Shown here: positions 7,176 through 12,899 of the stretch, in pieces
How the letters are laid out: the number at the start of each line of letters is the position of its first letter
Position numbering within the stretch: the stretch's first letter is position 1
DNA from: Methanobacteriota archaeon
Lineage (GTDB): Archaea; Halobacteriota; Methanosarcinia; Methanosarcinales; Methanoperedenaceae
Direction: 5' to 3'
Length of the DNA stretch: 13,000 nt
Assembly (NCBI GenBank): GCA_018900975.1
Contig: JAHIFK010000228.1
Coordinates: 1-13,000 of the forward strand
Program-made: the position numbers and the translations under genes
The notes under the pieces: generated by a model
What the model saw: the letters and a program-made list of their open reading frames with translations, nothing else
Told to the model about the DNA's origin: nothing
Database searches by the model: none

Positions 7176-7466
7176 TCAGGCCACATATTCCAGATAGCCC
7201 GTTGTTATATAAGAAACTGGTTTCCTATCAATTATACCGCTGACTTCATACACCCCAGTTAATTCCCAGATGATCCGGTAGCCGCCGCTTTCAAGACCAA
7301 TAGGAATCGGGGTAAACCTTTCGGTGGTAAAAACAATGTTCAGCCGGTTTTCTCCGGAATTTGCATTCAGAACCGTGACCAGCGGGAACGAGGCATCAGG
7401 CATCATGGGTAATGTGCTCATTATTTCCTGTCTGATCTGTATTTCGTTATCATTGAATCCGGCCAC
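7176..7466 (-). pseudogene. C-terminal part of a broken AttH/CrtC-like lipocalin protein
   Basis: This frame encodes 96 residues from a GTG at 7466, but in the same frame it is open further upstream to 7496. That extra stretch reads ASEFWKNKKIVAGF, which looks like native protein sequence rather than a leader. The end (GGYRIIWELTGVYEVSGIID followed by a RKPVSY..GYLEYV-like close) resembles the last strands of AttH/CrtC-type lipocalin-like proteins, where the phrase W/vELtGxyeVsGxidGxPVs..GylEyv is common. It has no signal peptide and no ribosome site of its own, and its start overlaps the TAG of the upstream frame (7466-7468). I therefore treat it as the displaced 3' half of the preceding gene rather than an independent protein. 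Translation by coupling or a -1 slip at A-AAA before the TAG cannot be excluded. Confidence 0.65.
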
Positions 7467-7966
7467 TATTTTCTTGTTCTTCCAGAATTCGGATGCTCAG
7501 TTTCTGGTTTGAAAATGGCATCAAAAACCGTCATGGTGTCTGCTGATTCAACATGCAGTTCGTACCCGTTTTCAGTGAGTCTGACGCTGCTAGCGGCTAT
7601 CATGAGATCAGGCGTCCTGTTCGACCATTCGGCAACGGTAACAGGATATACATTTACGGTAAGATCCTTTTTGACCGGAGTCAGGTAACTCATCAGGACT
7701 ATTGCTACGCTCTGTTCGGGGTCTGAAATATTTCCATTCAGGGTTAAAGTTGTTATGAATGAAATGTTTTGCTCATCATCAATGATATTGAAGTAGTGCC
7801 ATTCTTTGTACATCGATATTCCAGGATCGCCGCTTGCTGGCGGATGGAAGGCATCTATTTCTGACAATTTATCTATTAGGCTTCCTCTTTCCATCGCAGC
7901 TGCTGCACCCAGGTTTGTCAAAAAAAACAATAGAACTACTGTCGTAATTATTTTTTGGGTTTGCAT
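7466..7966 (-). CDS. Exported N-terminal part of an AttH/CrtC-like lipocalin protein (disrupted)
   Basis: A 166-residue frame with a signal peptide (about 1-24, IITTVVLLFFLTNLGAAAA) and a mature part containing KEWHYFNIIDDEQNISFITT (54-73), resembling the EWWYF..hl opening strand of AttH/hydroxyneurosporene-synthase-like lipocalins. Sequons N67, N79 and N115 fit an exported glycoprotein. The ATG at 7966 has a GGAGA ribosome site 8 nt upstream. The last ten residues (PNSGRTRK and neighbours) look like out-of-frame sequence: in the -1 frame the same DNA reads SEFWKNKK and continues into the C-terminal half. Together the halves give about 260 residues, and the central part of the family, including an HxHxWG-like motif, is not found in either. 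It lies 43 bp downstream of the TapB-like gene, probably in one transcript. The family call is by pattern only; function is probably lost. Confidence 0.65.
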   Translation of the reverse strand: MQTQKIITTVVLLFFLTNLGAAAAMERGSLIDKLSEIDAFHPPASGDPGISMYKEWHYFNIIDDEQNISFITTLTLNGNISDPEQSVAIVLMSYLTPVKKDLTVNVYPVTVAEWSNRTPDLMIAASSVRLTENGYELHVESADTMTVFDAIFKPETEHPNSGRTRK

Positions 7967-8009
7967 AATTTTTCTCCAAATTTATGGTTTCTCTGATAAT
8001 TCATTTTCG

Positions 8010-9026
8010 TTATCCTGTAATTTTTACCGTATCAAAACCTTCGAATAATGTACCGTCTTTCAACTTTCCATTTAATGTCAATAGAGCTTTATCGCCGGTC
8101 ATTTTTTCTATATTCAGATCATCACGCTTGAACTTGACCTTGAGTTTGCCATTCTCTAAAAGGCTTTTTATAGCCCCGGCGCCATTGCAACCTATTGAAT
8201 TGATATCTATTCTGGCAATATCATATGGTTTTGGAAGTTCTATAAAAACCGTGATCTCTCCCTTGCTTCCTGTATTCAGAGTCTCAGGTTTGATATCGAC
8301 GACTGCTATTATCGGGCTCTTCAATTCGATCTCTTCCTCGAGTCTTCCGCTATGATAAAGCTGGCGTCTTGCAAAAAATCCGTTTTCCATCAGCCATATC
8401 TTTTGCGAATTATTCATCCACATTTCTGTTCCATTCACCATACTTATTGAATTCATTGTTGTCTCAAGCACAAGGGCATGGGCAATACCCGCTGGAACAA
8501 TGATATCTTCTTCTCCGATCACTTTTGCAGAACCCCGGGTTGTGCCATCGATATTTACCGGATGACCCATCCAGACAGTTCCTGAAAAATTGACAGGTTC
8601 TCGTTCCCATGTCTTTCCCACCCATAGAGGATAGTTGATCATCAATGTTGCTGGATCATATGTGAGATCCATAAAGGTAATCGGTGTAAAATAATCTTTA
8701 ATTTTTTTCAAGTTTATATTTTTATTTTGAAAATCCATCCCCAGATACTGCAATTCGCCTCCACCATTCTTTGAGAGATTGAATACATAGTATTCTATGC
8801 CATTTATTGCTGCTTTTTCACCCCAGTGCAATACAGCTTCTTTTCCATCCCTTCCCGGCACAAATACATCAAGTGTTGTATTGTATGTATATGTTCTTTC
8901 GACATCCATATCTGGCACTTCAAATACTGTCCCATGGACAGCAATTGCACTCGATGCCGGAAATAGAAATCCGGCGAATGTCAAGATTATTATTCCTAAT
9001 ATTAAATTTATAATTCCCTTGTTCAT
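8010..9026 (-). CDS. Exported TapB-like surface protein with C-terminal beta-sandwich domain
   Basis: A 338-residue exported protein. I place the start at 9026, not at an upstream in-frame ATG at 9071, because AAAGGAGGAG lies 8 nt before it and the reading then opens with a clean signal peptide (MNKGIINLILGIIILTFAGF, cleavage near residue 28). The middle (about 45-235) resembles DUF3108/TapB-type domains. It has a GKTW element, a GEEDIIVPAGIAHALVLET stretch where family members have 'I.vpaG.f.a..v', and IWLMENGFFARRQLY near the end. The last 95 residues (VDIKPETLNTGSKGEITVFI onward to LTLNGKLKDGTLFEGFDTVK) match a short domain that recurs in archaeal and bacterial surface proteins. Sequons are present at N49, N83 and N146. 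It heads a minus-strand group of exported proteins. The role is unknown; surface ligand binding is a guess. Confidence 0.75.
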   Translation of the reverse strand: MNKGIINLILGIIILTFAGFLFPASSAIAVHGTVFEVPDMDVERTYTYNTTLDVFVPGRDGKEAVLHWGEKAAINGIEYYVFNLSKNGGGELQYLGMDFQNKNINLKKIKDYFTPITFMDLTYDPATLMINYPLWVGKTWEREPVNFSGTVWMGHPVNIDGTTRGSAKVIGEEDIIVPAGIAHALVLETTMNSISMVNGTEMWMNNSQKIWLMENGFFARRQLYHSGRLEEEIELKSPIIAVVDIKPETLNTGSKGEITVFIELPKPYDIARIDINSIGCNGAGAIKSLLENGKLKVKFKRDDLNIEKMTGDKALLTLNGKLKDGTLFEGFDTVKITG

Positions 9027-9033
9027 TTTCTGA

Positions 9034-9043
9034 CTCCTCCTTT
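9034..9043 (-). promoter_or_regulatory. Strong Shine-Dalgarno site of the TapB-like gene
   Basis: AAAGGAGGAG on the minus strand, 8 nt before the ATG at 9026, is the strongest ribosome site in the window. It decides for the internal start over the ATG at 9071, which would add 15 basic residues ahead of the signal peptide. Confidence 0.75.
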
Positions 9044-9190
9044 TGTTAATTTTCCGAAAATTGACTGCCACATGATATCTATTTCTGAGATTTTAGAATA
9101 ATATGAAATAGCAAAGAAACATTTTGCACAGTTTCACCTGAATACCACATACTCGAAATCTCCCATTATCAAGACCACAGTCCATCATAA

Positions 9191-9215
9191 TTATATCAAT
9201 TATACGTTTAAACGT
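9191..9215 (+). promoter_or_regulatory. tyrS: tyrS promoter region with 12-bp palindrome
   Basis: TATA-like sequences (TTATATC at 9191-9197, AATTATAC at 9199-9206) precede tyrS. The perfect palindrome ACGTTTAAACGT (9204-9215) directly follows and would lie between the TATA element and the start of transcription, a typical archaeal operator position. A start near 9220-9228 would give a leader of roughly 60 nt to the SD-led ATG at 9287. Confidence 0.4.
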
Positions 9216-9286
9216 TTCGATGCGCAGAGTTTATGTGCTTAACTGACATAGAACCGCAGGTTTTGAGGCAGCAGGAGTCTTCGATC

Positions 9287-10246
9287 ATGGACAAATTAGC
9301 GCTTATCACCAGAAATACGGAAGAGGTAGTTACAGGAGAAGAACTTGAATCACTTGTCAATTCAGACAGGCAATGTTCCGCTTACGTGGGCTATGAACCA
9401 AGCGGCAAGATCCACATGGGTCACGTTCTTACCGTTAACAAGCTCCTTGACCTCCAGCAGGCAGGATTTGAGATAACTGTACTGCTTGCAGATGTTCATG
9501 CCTATCTTAATGAAAAAGGCACAATGGATGAAGTGGGGAAGATCGCTGATTATAACAAAAGATGCTTCATCGCCCTTGGTCTTGACGAAAAGAAGACCAA
9601 ATTTGTCCTTGGCTCATCTTACCAGTTAGATCATGATTACATGCTTGACGTTCTGAAACTTGCGCGCAGCACCACGCTTAACAGGGCGCGCCGCAGCATG
9701 GACGAGGTGAGCCGCGATGCCGAGAACCCCAAGGTATCCCAGATGATATATCCCCTGATGCAGGCACTTGATATCGCTCACCTTGGTGTTGATGTGGCAG
9801 TGGGCGGCATCGACCAGCGTAAGATCCACATGCTTGCGAGGGAAGGGCTGCCTGAGCTTGGATACAGGGCTCCGGTATGCATACACACTCCCATCCTCCT
9901 TGGTCTTGACGGCAAGAAGATGTCATCGAGCAAGGGCAATTACATCTCTGTGGACGACACCTCTGAAGATATGAAAAAGAAGATGAAAGGGGCGTTCTGC
10001 GTTGAAGGCGAGGTAAAGGATAATCCGGTGCTTGCTCTTTTCAAATACCACATCACGCCGCGCTATCCTGAAATAGTTGTGAAGCGCCCTGAGAAGTACG
10101 GCGGCGACCTGCATTACCAGAGTTACGAGGCGTTGGAAGCTGATTTTGCAGAGAAAAAACTCCACCCCATGGACCTGAAAACAGCGGCTTCGGACTATAT
10201 GAACCAGATACTTGAGCCGGTGCGGAAGCTGATGGTGGAAAAATGA
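9287..10246 (+). CDS. tyrS: Tyrosyl-tRNA synthetase (archaeal type)
   Basis: Charges tRNA-Tyr with tyrosine using ATP; cytoplasmic class I synthetase. From the ATG at 9287 the protein has 319 residues and opens MDKLALITRNTEEVV, as archaeal TyrRS do. The HIGH-like motif is HMGH (43-46) after YVGYEPSGKI, and the KMSSS loop is at 211-215. Tyrosine-pocket residues align with Methanocaldococcus TyrRS: Y33, Y155, Q159, D162 and Q177. It lacks the long bacterial C-terminal S4 domain. I prefer 9287 over the in-frame ATG at 9233 because of AGGAG at 9273-9277 and the family N-terminus; the 9233 start would add 18 residues and would fit a leaderless transcript. The TGA stop (10244-10246) is the last part of an 8-bp target duplication, and a mobile cassette begins on the next base, leaving the protein intact. 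Confidence 0.96.
   Translation: MDKLALITRNTEEVVTGEELESLVNSDRQCSAYVGYEPSGKIHMGHVLTVNKLLDLQQAGFEITVLLADVHAYLNEKGTMDEVGKIADYNKRCFIALGLDEKKTKFVLGSSYQLDHDYMLDVLKLARSTTLNRARRSMDEVSRDAENPKVSQMIYPLMQALDIAHLGVDVAVGGIDQRKIHMLAREGLPELGYRAPVCIHTPILLGLDGKKMSSSKGNYISVDDTSEDMKKKMKGAFCVEGEVKDNPVLALFKYHITPRYPEIVVKRPEKYGGDLHYQSYEALEADFAEKKLHPMDLKTAASDYMNQILEPVRKLMVEK
10239..10246. repeat. Target-site duplication, left copy (AAAAATGA)
   Basis: AAAAATGA directly precedes the left terminal inverted repeat and is identical to 11765-11772, directly after the right one. It includes the tyrS stop codon. An 8-bp duplication is the size made by IS6-, IS1- and IS1595-type transposases. Confidence 0.88.
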
Positions 10247-10271
10247 GGTTCTGTCAATTTATCGGTTAATA
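10247..10271. repeat. Left terminal inverted repeat
   Basis: Begins GGTTCTGTCAA; 21 of 25 positions match the reverse complement of 11740-11764, with mismatches at positions 12, 14, 15 and 22. It starts one base after the tyrS stop codon. Confidence 0.87.
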
Positions 10272-10343
10272 GGATACAAGTGCGACTTTAAAGCCCACTC
10301 AATCCAAAAATATTAAAAATTTAGCAATATATAATACTAGACA

Positions 10344-10763
10344 ATGGATTTAACTGCACTAATAAACACATTAGATATTTACTCTGGAACGATTACTGCA
10401 TTTGCGACAATTTTTCTTGTGATTGTTACAGGGCTTCTTGTACTGGCTACATTACAGTTAGCTAACATCACTAAAAATCAAGATAAGCCGTGGTTGTATT
10501 TTTATTGGAAAAATGATGATGATGGCGTTAATTTATATGTTAAAAATGTTGGCAAGGGGGTGGCAGTTGATGTACAATATAGGATTGGGGCTCACAAAAG
10601 AACAATTGACGCAATATCACCAAAAGAGAAAAAACTATTATCAAAAATACCTGTAGATGACAAAGAGGAATTTCAGATAGATGACCTAACTTATAAGGAC
10701 ATTAATTTAATGCCAATGAATCAAAATAGAACAGTTAACCCAAAAATAATATTAGAATACTAA
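10344..10763 (+). CDS. Small single-pass membrane protein, cassette cargo
   Basis: A 139-residue protein I do not recognise as a named family. Residues 16-40 form one membrane helix (TITAFATIFLVIVTGLLVLA and following), with a short external N-terminus. It is followed by a soluble domain of about 95 residues containing KPWLYFYW (48-55) and LYVKNVGKGVAVDVQY (64-79). The NVGKGxAxxV phrase recurs in many short uncharacterised membrane proteins, where it is part of a beta-sandwich. Codons are much more A/T-ended than in tyrS upstream, supporting foreign origin. There is no ribosome site; TATTAAAAAT (10311-10320) lies about 29 nt before the ATG, fitting a leaderless transcript driven from inside the element. 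It is one of two genes carried by the transposon-like cassette. No function can be assigned. Confidence 0.7.
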   Translation: MDLTALINTLDIYSGTITAFATIFLVIVTGLLVLATLQLANITKNQDKPWLYFYWKNDDDGVNLYVKNVGKGVAVDVQYRIGAHKRTIDAISPKEKKLLSKIPVDDKEEFQIDDLTYKDINLMPMNQNRTVNPKIILEY

Positions 10764-10780
10764 AATTTCACAAGATAACC

Positions 10781-10832
10781 CAGCAAACGACATTTGACAG
10801 GGATTACGAGCAAACATATACTTGACAGAGCC
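10781..10832 (+). repeat. Two internal tandem copies of the cassette end motif
   Basis: AGCAAAC.....TTGACAG occurs twice in tandem, at 10782-10800 and 10809-10828. Both resemble the right terminal repeat (11740-11764) and, inverted, the left one. The second copy matches the right end over ACTTGACAGA and 17 of 25 bases in all, and a wider 19-bp stretch (10820-10838) matches 11752-11770 at 17 positions. They lie in the 163-bp gap between the two cargo genes. Confidence 0.6.
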
Positions 10833-10893
10833 AAATATAGAGGTCTCCCGCATTAAACTGAGGGGAAAAGAATTACTCAGTAGAAAGTAAAAA

Positions 10894-10922
10894 ATATAAC
10901 ATATAAGAGACAGATAGAGAGG
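10894..10922 (+). promoter_or_regulatory. Promoter and RBS of the zinc-ribbon gene
   Basis: TATA-like ATATAACATATAAG (10894-10907) is followed by GAGAGG (10917-10922) 4 nt before the ATG at 10927. Transcription would begin near the ribosome site, so the message has a very short leader or none. Confidence 0.4.
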
Positions 10923-10926
10923 ATTT

Positions 10927-11712
10927 ATGAGTTCTACACAGGCATGCACAAAATGTGGAGGAACAGATTTCGTCAAATCTGGGACAAAACTTAGCACAGA
11001 GGGAAAGTGGCAGGTATACCAGTGTAAGGGTTGCGGTCACAAGCAGAGAGGGGAGGTACTGACACCATTCCATAGAATAAATAGTGCTGAAAACATTCTC
11101 AAGAAAACAACAGAACTAAATAAAGAATATCTCAAAGAACGTAATCAGACGTTACAGACATCATTCCACAACGAAATTGGTGCCTTCAGAAAACTGAAAA
11201 TGGATAATGCAAAAACAAGTAAAGAATACCTTGACGGATATATACACGGATTTAAAGAGGGAGTGGAGATAATTGGAGGAGACTTATGCGACGAACCAGT
11301 GGAAGGATATGCTCTGGCAGATTATGGAGATGATTACACTTCTCATGCAGAGTTTATCGGAACTAAAGAATGCCTTAATTGTGAAACCCCTTGTAAAGAT
11401 GAATGTTCTGAATTAGGATCATGCTACTGTCCAGGGTGTTCTGAAGCATTCGAGGACTTGACAAACACAAGCAAAGAATATCTCAAAGGATTTATAGATG
11501 GATTTAGAACGGCATTATACGATGTAGGATTAGAGATAGGTGAAGGAGTTTTATGTGATGACCCAGAAGATGAATATAATTTTACCGATTATGGAAAGAA
11601 TTACATATCTCGTGCAGAATTTATTAAAACTAAAGACTGCCTCAATTGTGAAAAACCTGGCAAAGATAAATGTTCCGAATTAGGAAGGTTGTGTCCTCTG
11701 ATATGCCTTTAA
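10927..11712 (+). CDS. Zinc-ribbon protein with duplicated Cys-rich domain, cassette cargo
   Basis: A 261-residue protein of unknown function. Residues 7-36 form a zinc ribbon (C7-x2-C10 and C33-x2-C36, spaced by GTKLSTEGKWQVYQ) of the kind found at the N-terminus of IS1-like transposases. A charged linker follows (50-95). Then comes a domain present twice, about 97-166 and 181-256. Each copy runs TSKEYL.G.I.GF, a gap, LCD-P-E, DYG..Y.S.AEFI.TK, then CLNCE.P.KD.CSELG. The first copy has four cysteines in the last block (C149, C152, C156, C160); the second has Gly (245) in place of the third. An extra CxxC (C168, C171) separates the copies. No DDE catalytic pattern is visible. Codon use is A/T-rich like the other cargo gene. 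It may be a DNA- or metal-binding passenger, or a protein assisting mobility; neither is shown. Confidence 0.75.
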   Translation: MSSTQACTKCGGTDFVKSGTKLSTEGKWQVYQCKGCGHKQRGEVLTPFHRINSAENILKKTTELNKEYLKERNQTLQTSFHNEIGAFRKLKMDNAKTSKEYLDGYIHGFKEGVEIIGGDLCDEPVEGYALADYGDDYTSHAEFIGTKECLNCETPCKDECSELGSCYCPGCSEAFEDLTNTSKEYLKGFIDGFRTALYDVGLEIGEGVLCDDPEDEYNFTDYGKNYISRAEFIKTKDCLNCEKPGKDKCSELGRLCPLICL

Positions 11713-11739
11713 GGTTAACATATCTAATTTTAAAGTATT

Positions 11740-11764
11740 TATCAACCGAAGACTTGACAGAACC
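11740..11764. repeat. Right terminal inverted repeat
   Basis: Ends TTGACAGAACC; the inverted partner of 10247-10271 (21/25). The sequence running into it (TATTTATC, 11736-11743) could act as a TATA element for the downstream flavodoxin-like gene. Confidence 0.87.
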
Positions 11765-11772
11765 AAAAATGA
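11765..11772. repeat. Target-site duplication, right copy (AAAAATGA)
   Basis: Perfect copy of 10239-10246, abutting the right terminal repeat and lying 10 bp before the ATG of the next gene. Confidence 0.88.
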
Positions 11773-11782
11773 AAACCATTTT

Positions 11783-12568
11783 ATGAAAGGCATTATCTGC
11801 TATTGTTCCGGGTCTGGCAATACGGAATTAGCCTGCCGGTACATCGCAGGTAAGTTGAAAAACATCGAGTTCGACCTTTTTGATATCATGGCAGGAAGTA
11901 TCCCTGACCTTGAGAAATATGATGTTGTCGGGTTTGCAGCGTTCACGAATTTCATGAGCGTCCCGTATATTGTCCGGACATTCATAGGAAAATTGCCGCA
12001 GCAGAATAATATGCCAGCGTTCGTTTTCAATACATACGGTTTCGTCAGCGGAAAGACACTGTCGATCCTTGATAAACTCGTCACTGAAAAGGGCTTTCTT
12101 GTCATGGCAGGTCATTCTCTTCATACGCCAGAAAGCTATCCTCCCATGATAGTCAGGGGCATGGGCAACCAGCAGGCTCCAAACGTTAAAGAAATGAGTA
12201 AGTTCAATGATTTCATTCATGGATTAGACCAGGTCCTACATGCTGGCGGGGAACTGAATAGAAAAAATATATTTCCGGGTTTCATAAACTACCTGATGCC
12301 GGCGTTTTCTGTCACGAAAGCGCGCGAGGATATGGGCGAAAAATATGTTGATGAGGCGCTTTGCACCGAATGCGGGCTGTGCGGGAAATTGTGCCCGTAT
12401 GAAGCCATCGAATGTTCCCCGAAGCCTGTTTTTGATATGAATATATGCTACGGGTGCTGGAGATGCTTCAATCATTGTCCTGTAAAGGCAATATACACAA
12501 AGAAGTTCAGGGGAAGAGGACATTATCCGCAACCTATTAGTCAGTTGGAAGAGAAGTTGAAGGTCTGA
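11783..12568 (+). CDS. EFR1-type flavodoxin-ferredoxin fusion protein
   Basis: A 261-residue cytoplasmic electron-transfer protein joining an FMN-binding flavodoxin-like domain (about 1-160) to two [4Fe-4S] clusters. The FMN phosphate loop is SGSGNTE (9-15) after the first strand (KGIICYC), and VFNTYGFVSG (81-90) fits the second flavin-binding loop. The clusters are bound by C194, C197, C200, C204 and by C222, C225, C228, C232, each set ending in CP. The arrangement matches the EFR1 family of archaeal and clostridial proteins; the redox partner is unknown. The start at 11783 has no ribosome site. A five-codon frame beginning in the target duplication ends in a TGA overlapping this ATG. Before the cassette inserted, the gene would have lain 10 bp behind tyrS. 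It is followed after 9 bp by the Dabb gene. Confidence 0.9.
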   Translation: MKGIICYCSGSGNTELACRYIAGKLKNIEFDLFDIMAGSIPDLEKYDVVGFAAFTNFMSVPYIVRTFIGKLPQQNNMPAFVFNTYGFVSGKTLSILDKLVTEKGFLVMAGHSLHTPESYPPMIVRGMGNQQAPNVKEMSKFNDFIHGLDQVLHAGGELNRKNIFPGFINYLMPAFSVTKAREDMGEKYVDEALCTECGLCGKLCPYEAIECSPKPVFDMNICYGCWRCFNHCPVKAIYTKKFRGRGHYPQPISQLEEKLKV

Positions 12569-12577
12569 AGATGTATT

Positions 12578-12859
12578 ATGATCTCGCACGTAGTTCTTTT
12601 TAAACTCATCGACCGCAACAATGCACAGAAAGCAAGGGATGTCCTGCTTGGCATGAAATGCAAGATCCCGCAGCTACGAAACATTGAAGTCGGTATCGAT
12701 ATCCTTCATTCAGAGCGTTCCTATGACCTTGCGCTCGTGACGAAATTTTATTCTATGGAGGATATGAAGACGTATCAGGCTCATCCTGTTCATGTCGAGG
12801 TTTTAAAATACATGACATCTGTGAGGGAATCTTCGGTAACAGTTGATTATGAATCGTGA
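12578..12859 (+). CDS. Dabb (stress-responsive alpha/beta-barrel) domain protein
   Basis: A 93-residue dimeric alpha-beta-barrel protein of the Dabb family. It opens with ISHVVLFKL (2-10), has RNIEVGIDILHSERSYDLAL (34-53) in the centre and YQAHPVHVEVLKYM (66-79) near the end, all hallmarks of the family (the central HxVlFk strand and the y..HP.H..v helix). Family members are mostly of unknown biochemical role; some plant members are induced by stress. It sits 9 bp after the flavodoxin-ferredoxin gene on the same strand, so the two are probably co-transcribed. The ribosome site is weak, which suggests translational coupling. No signal peptide; cytoplasmic. Confidence 0.9.
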   Translation: MISHVVLFKLIDRNNAQKARDVLLGMKCKIPQLRNIEVGIDILHSERSYDLALVTKFYSMEDMKTYQAHPVHVEVLKYMTSVRESSVTVDYES

Positions 12860-12899
12860 TAGGAAAACATTTTATTGTTAAGCGCATGTTTATCCTTCA

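Larger units (their letters stand above)
10247..11764. mobile_element. Transposase-less mobile insertion cassette with 25-bp TIRs and 8-bp TSD
   Basis: A 1518-bp AT-rich segment inserted directly after tyrS. Its ends are inverted repeats (10247-10271 against 11740-11764), identical over the first 11 bp (GGTTCTGTCAA) and over 21 of 25 overall. A perfect 8-bp duplication (AAAAATGA) flanks it. Inside are two plus-strand genes: a small membrane protein and a zinc-ribbon/Cys-rich protein. Neither shows a DDE, HUH or serine-recombinase motif, so movement would need a transposase in trans, as in mobile insertion cassettes. The terminal GGTTCTGT resembles IS6-family ends and 8 bp fits their duplications; the zinc ribbon instead recalls IS1/IS1595 transposase N-termini. 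The family is therefore unassigned. The perfect duplication suggests fairly recent insertion. Two extra copies of the end motif lie inside, near 10781-10832. Confidence 0.85.

Noticed and set aside
7466..7500. Programmed -1 ribosomal frameshift joining the two lipocalin-like frames (A-AAA just before the TAG)
   Set aside because: No X-XXY-YYZ heptamer is in frame and no strong downstream structure was seen. The native-looking second frame begins upstream of the stop, which fits a deletion better.
9027..9071. Upstream ATG at 9071 as start of the TapB-like protein
   Set aside because: It would put 15 mostly basic residues before the signal peptide, and the strong AAAGGAGGAG site serves the ATG at 9026.
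11769..11786. Five-codon leader frame MKTIL whose TGA overlaps the ATG of the flavodoxin-ferredoxin gene
   Set aside because: Its ATG comes from the duplicated AAAAATGA and it has no ribosome site; probably an accident of the insertion.
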